A stretch of 14,311 nt of DNA from Candidatus Gottesmanbacteria bacterium (GCA_016195615.1 JACPZF010000027.1:1-14311), one strand, 5' to 3'; positions 7,187 to 12,349 are shown, counted from the first letter of the stretch. The notes: generated from the letters alone by a model not told the origin. Translations and numbers: made by a program.

Positions 7187-7447
7187 ATGGCTGAATCTGA
7201 ACCCGATCCGTCAAAAAAGCGTTTCGCAAGAGACCCCTACAGAAACCTCATGGCAGGTGCCCATAAGGAAAAGCTTTTAGATGCTATGAACAGGCGCGAT
7301 GAGCGTGGAATAACCGAATCTTTGGGCGATATTGCTGCTTGGTCTGATATGCCATCTCGCCGGTGGCGTTCGTGTTTACCGCTTGCCGCGGCCGGCGGTC
7401 TTGGCGCTATCTCAGGAGCGGTTATTTATTGGCTTTCTAGGGTTTAA
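7187..7447 (+). CDS. Small single-span membrane protein, unknown
   Basis: I do not recognise this 86-residue protein. Residues 1-60 are hydrophilic and highly charged (MAESEPDPSKKRFARDPYRN, then two acidic/basic helices around 25-50). Residues 62-84 form one hydrophobic, Gly/Ala-rich helix (CLPLAAAGGLGAISGAVIYW) ending in SRV, a tail-anchored arrangement with the charged part probably cytoplasmic. ATG at 7187 lies 6 nt after TAAATT (7175-7180), a weak -10 in the leaderless position. The stop codon is only 2 bp from the stop of the large minus-strand gene, so the two converge tail to tail with no room for a separate terminator. Confidence 0.6.
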   Translation: MAESEPDPSKKRFARDPYRNLMAGAHKEKLLDAMNRRDERGITESLGDIAAWSDMPSRRWRSCLPLAAAGGLGAISGAVIYWLSRV

Positions 7448-7449
7448 AA

Positions 7450-9321
7450 TCAGATAGTAAATATCTCTATCTGCCTTCTGTATGCTCGAACGAGGGCAGT
7501 CGTATCAATACTTGCTGGTGCTGTATCAGAATGGGGCGCTTTAAGATGGCTAAACGGAGGACCCCATCTGCCTGTTCCTCTTGAGAACCATTCAATCAAA
7601 TTGGCCATCCATTGGGTGTCTTTATTCTTATCAACAACTTCTACTGCTTCTTTGAAAAGCTTAAAAGGTATTTCGAGTATTTTTTCACTTATTTTAAGCC
7701 CTTTTATACCAAGTTTTACACCTTTAATACCATATTTAATGGTCTTTTCTCCATATTTAAGAGCGTTTTCTCCTAGTGCTCGGGCAATTCCAGGACCTTT
7801 TAATATAGCAAACTGTGCGCCTTTTGCGGTAGCTTTCAGACCGAACACAATTGCCTCACCTACTATTGCTTCTGCCACCTCCACAATTTGAGGTAGATTT
7901 TCAATAAACTTTTTAATTAGCCCTGCTTCACTCGCCAATTCCAGGCCCATGATCATGGCCAGACTTTGCCAATCAAACTCTTTCTCTGGTCGAATAGAAC
8001 GGTAGGTCGGAACAACAACTCTACCGTCTTCTATTATATCGTGATCAAGACTATAGAGCGTCGAAGCTTTGCTCATCCGATCAAAAAGCCAGAGTAACCC
8101 GATCGGAGGAATAGGTAGGACAACATCCTTAGTATCTGTTTCGTCAATAGGCTGGGCTAGATGCATGATAAGCTGCTCGGGTTTATTAATTTTTATCCTT
8201 AATAACCCGCCTTCTTTAATTAATTTTTGTAAGCCGACCAAAACATCTTTATTTATCGGTCCATTTCGATCCCAATCTACTGGTAAAAAGCCTAAAAGTC
8301 CACTGCGTGGAGACTCGAGAGGTATATTTTCAGGAAGATGAACTTTAACGGTCATGGAAGAATCAATGGCGTCTCTTTCAAAAGCAACAACCTCAAAAAC
8401 GGCGTCTTTTGAGAGATTCCGAAGAACAGACCCCAAAGCAATTCCATGGGATTCATGCATGTTTTCCAGATTTTCTCCATAACCAATAATCGCAGTATCT
8501 CCACTCCAAGGCTCGAAATCTTTAAGAAAAAGAGGGCCCGACATGGCTCTTGAGAGCATATATTTTCTTATATATTCGTCAAGCTTGCTAACACGGTCAG
8601 ATCCAGTCTTTTCTGCTAGCAATGTCAGAAATTGTCCTTTAGTTAAATTTGCCGTGGCCAGCATTCGTGAAAAAAGCGTTTCTTGAAATGAACTAACCAT
8701 TGAAACGAAGGTCTCGCCGAATTTGTTATCAGCCGAAACCGCCGGCATAAGAGACCGATAAGCCGTAACCGTGGCAAAAATCTGGCGTGATAGATCTTGA
8801 TCAAAGATTGGTAAATTTAATGGCGCCAAAAGAGCCTGAGTTTCGCTATTTCGTAGACCAGAGGTGAGGATTGTGGCGGCAACCAAAGGACGTTTGTTTT
8901 GAAACATATTTAACCAGTAGCCAAAAGCATCATTAATGTTGCGGTTGGCTTGCTCACGCAATAATGATGGGTGTAAAGCGTTCGTTTTAGATGCGGATTC
9001 AATATTGGTATTCGCTTGCTTAATAAGATCTTGATAAAAAAGCGCAATTCCGTCAAAAATGTTTCTTTTGCCAGAAACAAACGGCTCGGGGTAAATACCA
9101 AAGGTGGCATTAAAAAAACCAAGTGATTCAGGGTTTTTTTCATCAATAAGCAGGGGGACTAATTGAACGGTTTTTCGATCTCCGCCTAGGTGTTTTGCAT
9201 TAAGGAATTGAGCAACTTGTTCGCGGTTCATGGATTCGAGTTTTGCTCTTAGTCCCTCAAGTTCTCCTTCAGTGTCAGAAGGTTTGAGTAAGGCAGTAAC
9301 GGTGTCTGATAATGCTGCCAC
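7450..9321 (-). CDS. Large protein of unknown function with tandem amphipathic heptads
   Basis: I do not recognise this product. As written it starts at GTG 9321 and has 623 residues. The first 500 or so are mixed alpha/beta with no signal peptide or clear membrane span; a stretch with VLPIPPIGLLWLF lies near 405. Residues 485-515 are Ala/Gly-rich and hydrophobic. They are followed by six tandem heptads at 516-557 (LGENALK, YGEKTIK, YGIKGVK, LGIKGLK, ISEKILE, IPFKLFK), which would form an amphipathic helix with lysines on one face and could bind membranes. The C-terminus ends RQIEIFTI. A convincing N-terminal extension exists in another frame from ATG 9437 (separate entry), so the real gene is probably 7450-9437 with a frameshift near 9320. 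It stands alone, divergent from tRNA-Trp and convergent with the small membrane protein. Confidence 0.7.
   Translation of the reverse strand: MAALSDTVTALLKPSDTEGELEGLRAKLESMNREQVAQFLNAKHLGGDRKTVQLVPLLIDEKNPESLGFFNATFGIYPEPFVSGKRNIFDGIALFYQDLIKQANTNIESASKTNALHPSLLREQANRNINDAFGYWLNMFQNKRPLVAATILTSGLRNSETQALLAPLNLPIFDQDLSRQIFATVTAYRSLMPAVSADNKFGETFVSMVSSFQETLFSRMLATANLTKGQFLTLLAEKTGSDRVSKLDEYIRKYMLSRAMSGPLFLKDFEPWSGDTAIIGYGENLENMHESHGIALGSVLRNLSKDAVFEVVAFERDAIDSSMTVKVHLPENIPLESPRSGLLGFLPVDWDRNGPINKDVLVGLQKLIKEGGLLRIKINKPEQLIMHLAQPIDETDTKDVVLPIPPIGLLWLFDRMSKASTLYSLDHDIIEDGRVVVPTYRSIRPEKEFDWQSLAMIMGLELASEAGLIKKFIENLPQIVEVAEAIVGEAIVFGLKATAKGAQFAILKGPGIARALGENALKYGEKTIKYGIKGVKLGIKGLKISEKILEIPFKLFKEAVEVVDKNKDTQWMANLIEWFSRGTGRWGPPFSHLKAPHSDTAPASIDTTALVRAYRRQIEIFTI
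7651..7776 (-). repeat. Six tandem heptad-coding units
   Basis: The 42 codons encode six consecutive seven-residue units of pattern [YLI]-[GSP]-x-[KN]-x-[IVLF]-[KE]. The regular phase without gaps distinguishes them from a chance Lys/Gly-rich stretch. At nucleotide level the units have diverged, so the repeat is old or kept for protein reasons. Confidence 0.75.
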
Positions 9322-9437
9322 ACCGAGGTAATTTGAGATGCTACACTAATGGGCTCTTGGGGGGGGGCAACAACATACGAAACACCATTAATTTCGTTTG
9401 GCGTAATGTTTACAACTTTTTGTGCTTCGACTGTCAT
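9319..9437 (-). pseudogene. Displaced N-terminus of the large unknown protein (probable frameshift)
   Basis: From ATG 9437 a frame encodes MTVEAQKVVNITPNEINGVS, then YVVAPPQEPISVASQITSV, before meeting the start of the main frame. Read on in this frame it soon ends (stop at 9249). If one TG of the GTGTGG at the junction is removed, it continues directly into the main frame as ITSV-AALSDTV. This makes a 2-nt insertion the simplest explanation. The fragment also contains a run of nine C (G9 at 9359-9367 on the plus strand). The alternative is that the GTG at 9321 is a true start and this is an unrelated short frame. Confidence 0.5.
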
Positions 9438-9571
9438 AAAAATTAAAATTTAGTTAGTAAAACTTTTAAAAAACGTTCTTTTTTACGCTAACTTAGCTTT
9501 ACAAACGAAATATACTACATCTTATAGTAAATGTCCAATTTGTGTGATTCTTTCACGTAACCTTAATTTTT

Positions 9572-9579
9572 GCTAGAAT
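9572..9579 (+). promoter_or_regulatory. Promoter -10 of tRNA-Trp
   Basis: TGCTAGAAT (9571-9579), an extended -10, ends 11 nt before the mature 5' end of the tRNA. No convincing -35 is present. The 150 bp between here and 9437 holds no other recognisable feature and must carry the divergent promoter of the large minus-strand gene. Confidence 0.5.
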
Positions 9580-9590
9580 TAGGTTGAAAT

Positions 9591-9664
9591 AGGGCTGTGG
9601 TGAAATGGTATCACGGCAGTCTCCAAAACTGCTTTTTCAGGTTCGAATCCTGACAGCCCTGCCA
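9591..9664 (+). tRNA. tRNA-Trp (anticodon CCA)
   Basis: A full cloverleaf can be drawn. The acceptor stem is AGGGCTG (9591-9597) with CAGCCCT (9654-9660). The anticodon stem GCAGT/ACTGC encloses the loop CTCCAAA with anticodon CCA at 9623-9625. The T arm is TCAGG-TTCGAAT-CCTGA. The discriminator is G (9661), the base expected for Trp, and the CCA end is encoded (9662-9664). The last four bases, GCCA, are also the first bases of the inverted repeat that brackets the downstream GIY-YIG region, so something has attached itself exactly at the tRNA 3' end. Confidence 0.95.
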
Positions 9665-9760
9665 CGTTCAGTGTGAAATCTCATAAGACCATAATGTCTA
9701 CACACAGATAGAAAACCACAAATAACTTTATAGTCCGATGAGTTGACACATGAACGTGGC
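9661..9760 (+). repeat. Left split palindrome of the GIY-YIG unit
   Basis: GCCACGTTCA (9661-9670) and TGAACGTGGC (9751-9760) are exact reverse complements; GTGT (9671-9674) and ACAC (9746-9749) extend the stem past one bulged A. The 73 nt in between carry a smaller CTCAT/ATGAG pairing (9681-9685 with 9738-9742). The arms share ACGTTCAGT and ACATGAACGT with the compact palindrome at 10118-10144, so the two belong to one family, and this copy seems to be opened by an insert. A structured RNA is possible. Confidence 0.7.
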
Positions 9761-9779
9761 CGACCTTATGTGAGCCATT

Positions 9780-10034
9780 ATGTATTACTTTTACGTTCTT
9801 CGTAGTTTAAAAAATAATAAATTATATCTAGGATTTACTTCTAATCTGAGAAAACGATTTAATTCCCACAACAATGGCGAAAATAATGCTACTAAACCTT
9901 ATGCTCCTTATGAACTTATTTTTTATTCTGGTTTCAAAAACCAAAAAGACGCCCTAAATTGTGAAAAATATTTTAAAACCACTTCTGGTTGGAAAAGATT
10001 ACACAAAATGCTGGAAAATATACTGAGAAATTGA
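9780..10034 (+). CDS. GIY-YIG endonuclease-superfamily protein (small, YhbQ/UvrC-N type)
   Basis: The 84-residue protein is a minimal GIY-YIG domain. YYFYVLRS (2-9) gives the first strand with the 'GIY'-equivalent tyrosines, LYLGFTSNLRKRFNSHN (16-32) contains the 'YIG' equivalent (YLG), the catalytic-type arginine region and the HN, and the C-terminal half has the conserved YELIFY, KDALNCEKYFK and SGWKRL. These stand-alone proteins are short and frequent in Patescibacteria and other bacteria; most lack a known function, while relatives cut DNA in repair or homing. The glutamate usually needed for metal binding is best matched by Glu63 in CEKYFK. It has no SD. It lies 20 bp after one palindrome and 83 bp before another of the same family, directly after tRNA-Trp, which suggests a mobile or domesticated unit. 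Confidence 0.8.
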   Translation: MYYFYVLRSLKNNKLYLGFTSNLRKRFNSHNNGENNATKPYAPYELIFYSGFKNQKDALNCEKYFKTTSGWKRLHKMLENILRN

Positions 10035-10076
10035 CTGTAAAAAGTCCGAACGTTTTCTCCATTCGCTTCGTTATAA

Positions 10077-10096
10077 CACCGAGCGAAGTCGAGGTG
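10077..10096 (+). repeat. GAGCGAAG-type dispersed palindrome
   Basis: CACC (10077-10080) pairs with GGTG (10093-10096) around GAGCGAAGTCGA; an alternative pairing is TTCGCT (10062-10067) with AGCGAA (10082-10087). The GAGCGAAG core also occurs at 12280-12287. A second hairpin of another family starts 21 bp later. Confidence 0.55.
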
Positions 10097-10117
10097 CTCA
10101 GGATCTTCGACATCCAG

Positions 10118-10144
10118 GGTACGTTCAGTTTACATGAACGTACC
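10118..10144 (+). repeat. Right palindrome of the GIY-YIG unit
   Basis: GGTACGTTCA (10118-10127) and TGAACGTACC (10135-10144) are exact reverse complements around the 7-nt loop gtttaca. The inner sequence matches both halves of the split palindrome at 9661-9760. Confidence 0.75.
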
Positions 10145-10190
10145 AGGGTTGCCCAAGTAATTTGGAGCATATAGATAATTCTTTTTCTTA

Positions 10191-10219
10191 TTGTTTCGCA
10201 AATATTTCTATGTTAAAAT
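10191..10219 (+). promoter_or_regulatory. Candidate promoter of the toxin-antitoxin pair (leaderless)
   Basis: TTGTTT (10191-10196), then 17 bp ending in TGT, then TAAAAT (10214-10219), with ATG 7 nt later at 10227. It has the TGn extension and the same spacing to the start codon as the promoters at 6641 and 11194. Confidence 0.55.
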
Positions 10220-10226
10220 AATAATT

Positions 10227-10493
10227 ATGTTAAATTGGTCAACAGACGAAAAATCTTTTAAGAAAAAATATCCTAAAGAGTATAAACTCTGGCGCTTGAC
10301 GCAACTTATTAACTACGGTTTAGACGGTGAAAAACTGGATGAAAAAGAGGTCAAAAAGGCTTGGCCAAAAATTAAAAACCAACTTGATCCCTACAAAGCT
10401 CGGTATTTCGAATTATTACTATGGGGAAAACAATACTCACTCCCAACCAATATAAATTTCTGGAACTGGCCAGTGCCGACCCAAAAGTCGTAG
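10227..10493 (+). CDS. Small helical protein upstream of the AbiEii-type toxin (putative antitoxin)
   Basis: This 88-residue protein begins MLNWSTDEKSFKKKYPKEYK and is mostly charged alpha-helix (WRLTQLINYGLDGEKLDEKEVKKAWPKI at about 22-49, then YKARYFELLLWG at about 55-67). Similar short '...lWrl.q.inyGl.geKl...' proteins precede DUF1814/AbiEii nucleotidyltransferases in many uncultured bacteria, as I recall them. The partner role is inferred from this position and the overlap. It is not an AbiEi-type winged-helix antitoxin, which is about twice as long. The frame could begin at 10191, but ATG 10227 sits 7 nt behind TGTTAAAAT. The last 23 codons overlap the toxin gene, and their sequence (rich in N, W and P) looks like a by-product of the toxin's frame. 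Confidence 0.65.
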   Translation: MLNWSTDEKSFKKKYPKEYKLWRLTQLINYGLDGEKLDEKEVKKAWPKIKNQLDPYKARYFELLLWGKQYSLPTNINFWNWPVPTQKS

Positions 10494-11092
10494 CCAACTT
10501 TTATCTCACTGGAGGCACGGCGCTTTCCGAATTTTATCTTCATCACCGCCTTTCGGAAGATTTAGATTTGTTCTGCCCAACGCAAGAAGTTGACCAAAGA
10601 TTTGTCGGGCGATTTATCAAAAAAATCTCCTCAAAATTGAAAATTAAATACTTTCGCCCAACCGTATTTCTGGGTCTTGTCAGCTATAAATTAGTTTTCG
10701 CGGACAAAAAAGAACTCAAGGTGGACTTTAATTATTATCCCTTTCCCCAGATAGACAAAGGGGTCAAGTTTAAGAATCTAAAAGTCGATAGTCTTTACGA
10801 TATTGCCACCAATAAGCTTCATACCCTTTTTATGAGACCACGACCTCGTGATTATATTGATCTATATTTTATTCTCCGCCAAGAAAATTACTCCCTGGAA
10901 AGACTTATTGTCGACGCCAAAACAAAATTTGACTGGCACATCGACAATATTACCCTGGCTAGCCAATTTACCCGAGCTAAAGATTTGTCACTCACCGAGC
11001 TCCCCAAAATACTCGTCCCGTTCAATCAAAAAGACATGGAAAAATTTTTTCTCGGTCTTGCCAGATCATTAAAGAACAAAATTTTTATTTAA
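10421..11092 (+). CDS. AbiEii/AbiGii-type (DUF1814) nucleotidyltransferase toxin
   Basis: The 223-residue protein carries the DUF1814 signature. FYLTGGTALSEFYL (27-40) holds the GG(S/T) nucleotidyltransferase motif, SEDLDLF (45-51) supplies the two metal-binding aspartates (Asp47, Asp49), KVDF (100-103) the third strand acid Asp102, and the later block IATNKLHTLFMRPRPRDYID (128-147) matches the conserved Lys132 and the R-D-x-x-D motif. In AbiE systems the homologous AbiEii transfers nucleotides to tRNA acceptor ends and stops growth. Here the target is unknown. All key residues are present, so it is probably active. It starts inside the preceding gene (73-bp overlap, other frame) with no SD, which suggests coupled translation and a toxin-antitoxin operon. 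Confidence 0.85.
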   Translation: MGKTILTPNQYKFLELASADPKVVANFYLTGGTALSEFYLHHRLSEDLDLFCPTQEVDQRFVGRFIKKISSKLKIKYFRPTVFLGLVSYKLVFADKKELKVDFNYYPFPQIDKGVKFKNLKVDSLYDIATNKLHTLFMRPRPRDYIDLYFILRQENYSLERLIVDAKTKFDWHIDNITLASQFTRAKDLSLTELPKILVPFNQKDMEKFFLGLARSLKNKIFI

Positions 11093-11107
11093 AATAGGTT
11101 CAACCTT

Positions 11108-11174
11108 CCAGTTTAAACACATTTAAATTTTACGTTGTAGCTTCATTCCGATGATACATCGGAAAATAAACTGG
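11108..11174 (+). repeat. Nested inverted repeat between the toxin and acpH-like genes
   Basis: The outer arms CCAGTTTA (11108-11115) and TAAACTGG (11167-11174) enclose an inner hairpin TTCCGATG (11146-11153) / CATCGGAA (11157-11164) with a 3-nt loop. No T-run follows the inner stem on the plus strand, so it is not a clear terminator. It may be another dispersed palindrome or an mRNA-end structure for the toxin transcript. Confidence 0.6.
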
Positions 11175-11193
11175 TTTAAGAAAAGACAAAAAT

Positions 11194-11202
11194 TGATATA
11201 AT
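11194..11202 (+). promoter_or_regulatory. Extended -10 promoter, leaderless
   Basis: TGATATAAT ends 7 nt before the ATG at 11210. It is a perfect TATAAT with the TGn extension. The upstream -35 region (TTTAAG at 11175-11180, 16 bp away) is weak. Confidence 0.65.
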
Positions 11203-11209
11203 ACGTGCC

Positions 11210-11902
11210 ATGGACTCCCTGGGACACGCGATATTCGCCGATTCTACTACTCCTTTTTTGTTTGGGGCCGTTTGCGCTGATTTATTGAGAAATAGACCCG
11301 TAGATGGGTTAGGCTCGGAAATACAAGCCGGACGAACAAGTCATCTACAATTAGACGCTTTTTTTGATAGCTTAAAATCACTTGCTCCGTGTCGAAATTT
11401 GCTTTTTAATATAGGAAGTTTAAAACATTATAGTGGTCCCGTGTTAGATGTTTGCGCTGATTACGTTATTGGCAAAAACTGGAATCTTTTATTTAATGGT
11501 AGAATCGAAGATTTTGTATTACGAATTCATAACGCATTGATAACAAATATAAGGCTACTTCCAGAGAAGGCCCGAGCTTCTGTCACGGCGCTTGTTAACG
11601 AGAATCAACTGCTAGCGTATAGGGACCAAGCTGGTCTGGGAATGGCACTTGATAGATTAGCAATCGCCGTAGGCAAACGAAATTGGAATAACATCGTGGA
11701 AGGTAAACCGAAAATTATGAGTTTGATACCGATAATCGAACCATTTATATTAGCTGCATTACCTGATATTAGAGCCCATATGCAGCGCCTTGTCGCTCCA
11801 GAATATACACAGGTTGCTAGACTTGTTTGGAGGGAAGGAATAACTATTTCTAGAGAGCATGCTAGCGTAGCTTCTGTACGTCATGAAAAAGAACCCGTAT
11901 AA
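11210..11902 (+). CDS. Acyl-carrier-protein phosphodiesterase-like protein (AcpH / DUF479 family)
   Basis: This 230-residue protein matches the AcpH layout over its first 190 residues. MDSLGHAIFAD at the start (His6) corresponds to the family's 'MNFLAHLHLA'. GAVCADLLR (19-27, Asp24) matches 'GNLLADF'. GRTSHLQLDAFFDS (41-54, His45 and Asp49) matches 'G...HrxID...D'. GPVLDVCADYVIGKNW (76-91, Asp80 and Asp84) matches the metal-binding 'pixLDvxxDhfLsxxW', and YRDQAGL (137-143) matches 'YrD'. These are HD-like metal sites that in E. coli AcpH remove 4'-phosphopantetheine from holo-ACP. The last 35 residues are divergent. The substrate here is uncertain, because organisms of the inferred type usually lack fatty-acid synthesis. 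It stands alone behind a leaderless promoter and converges with the zinc-ribbon gene. Confidence 0.75.
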   Translation: MDSLGHAIFADSTTPFLFGAVCADLLRNRPVDGLGSEIQAGRTSHLQLDAFFDSLKSLAPCRNLLFNIGSLKHYSGPVLDVCADYVIGKNWNLLFNGRIEDFVLRIHNALITNIRLLPEKARASVTALVNENQLLAYRDQAGLGMALDRLAIAVGKRNWNNIVEGKPKIMSLIPIIEPFILAALPDIRAHMQRLVAPEYTQVARLVWREGITISREHASVASVRHEKEPV

Positions 11903-11949
11903 TTTTTCGTTTAGGAAACAGAGGGATTAGCAACTTATAGCAAGTATTT

Positions 11950-11999
11950 TGTCATCCCGAACTTGTTTTTTGGGATCCTGAAATGAATTCAGGATGACA
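11950..11999 (+). repeat. TGTCATCC-type dispersed palindrome
   Basis: TGTCATCC (11950-11957) and GGATGACA (11992-11999) are exact inverted ends. Inside is a second hairpin ATCCTGAA (11975-11982) / TTCAGGAT (11988-11995) with a 5-nt loop. It lies between two converging genes, where it could serve as a terminator, and it supplies the last three codons and stop of the zinc-ribbon gene. Its ends resemble those of the 12264-12349 element (GTCATTCTGG). Confidence 0.7.
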
Positions 12000-12189
12000 G
12001 TTGCTTGTGCTTGTGGCTTTCTTCCTTTTGATAGATCTTACCGCAGGATTGGCATTTTAATCTTTCGGCAAAAGTGTGGCCGTGCATGTTGCAACCGGCG
12101 GCACCGCATTTGATAATCCCGCTTTGATATTGTTCTTCGGTAATCTCTGCCGTGCAAGTTCCGGTGCAAATATAAACTTTTTGATCCAT
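11989..12189 (-). CDS. Small zinc-ribbon protein, unknown function
   Basis: The 66-residue product begins MDQKVYICTGTCTAEITEEQ. Six cysteines occur as three pairs, Cys8/Cys12, Cys28/Cys33 and Cys46/Cys49, with His36 and His38 between them, a rubredoxin- or zinc-ribbon-like metal-binding arrangement. The tail is Lys/His-rich. I know no function for it. A longer frame starts at 12228 but would read through the palindrome, so ATG 12189 is preferred; TACAAT (12204-12199 on the minus strand) stands 9 nt before it. That -10 box is part of a 9-bp sequence that exists twice, on either side of a small palindrome. The final codons L-S-S-stop come from the TGTCATCC palindrome, so the original C-terminus may have been different. 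Confidence 0.65.
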   Translation of the reverse strand: MDQKVYICTGTCTAEITEEQYQSGIIKCGAAGCNMHGHTFAERLKCQSCGKIYQKEESHKHKQLSS

Positions 12190-12197
12190 AACAAACT

Positions 12198-12226
12198 GAT
12201 TGTATCGAGTCAGACTCGATTGTATC
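12198..12226 (+). repeat. TCAGA-centred palindrome with 9-bp direct repeats
   Basis: GATTGTATC (12198-12206) and GATTGTATC (12218-12226) flank GAGTCAGACTC (12207-12217). The palindrome extends into the repeats as ATCGAGTC-A-GACTCGAT. On the minus strand each direct repeat carries a TACAAT -10-like box for the zinc-ribbon gene, so this promoter element has been duplicated. Confidence 0.75.
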
Positions 12227-12263
12227 AAAAAACCAGAAAGGGAGTCAAGATACCGCTCAAATC

Positions 12264-12349
12264 GTCATTCTGGTAAGTCGAGCGAAGCCAAGTCAGACTT
12301 GGCGAAGCGAGACGCATCCAGAATCAGATTCTGGGCAAGCCAGAATGAC
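12264..12349 (+). repeat. Nested MITE-like palindromic element
   Basis: GTCATTCTGG (12264-12273) and CCAGAATGAC (12340-12349) form perfect 10-bp inverted ends of an 86-bp element. Inside is a GTCGAG...CGAGAC repeat (12277-12313) interrupted by CCAAGTCAGACTTGG (12288-12302) with CGAAG directly on both sides (12283-12287 and 12303-12307), and then CCAGAATCAGATTCTGG (12318-12334). Palindromes appear to have been inserted into or generated within an older dispersed repeat. Confidence 0.75.

Noticed and set aside
9358..9367. Frameshift at the C9/G9 homopolymer as the link to the 623-residue frame
   Set aside because: After the run both alternative frames reach TAG before the main frame's first codon, so a slip there cannot join the two parts.
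9661..9760. Hammerhead-type ribozyme in the split palindrome
   Set aside because: GAAA (9675-9678) and a CCGATGAG sequence (9735-9742) recall the hammerhead core, but the required CTGATGA has a C for the invariant U4, stem II would leave unpaired bases next to the core, and no stem I or III with a UH cleavage site could be drawn.
10191..10226. Start of the small putative antitoxin at 10191
   Set aside because: The extension would encode part of the promoter (TTGTTT...TGTTAAAAT); ATG 10227 has the leaderless spacing seen in neighbouring genes.
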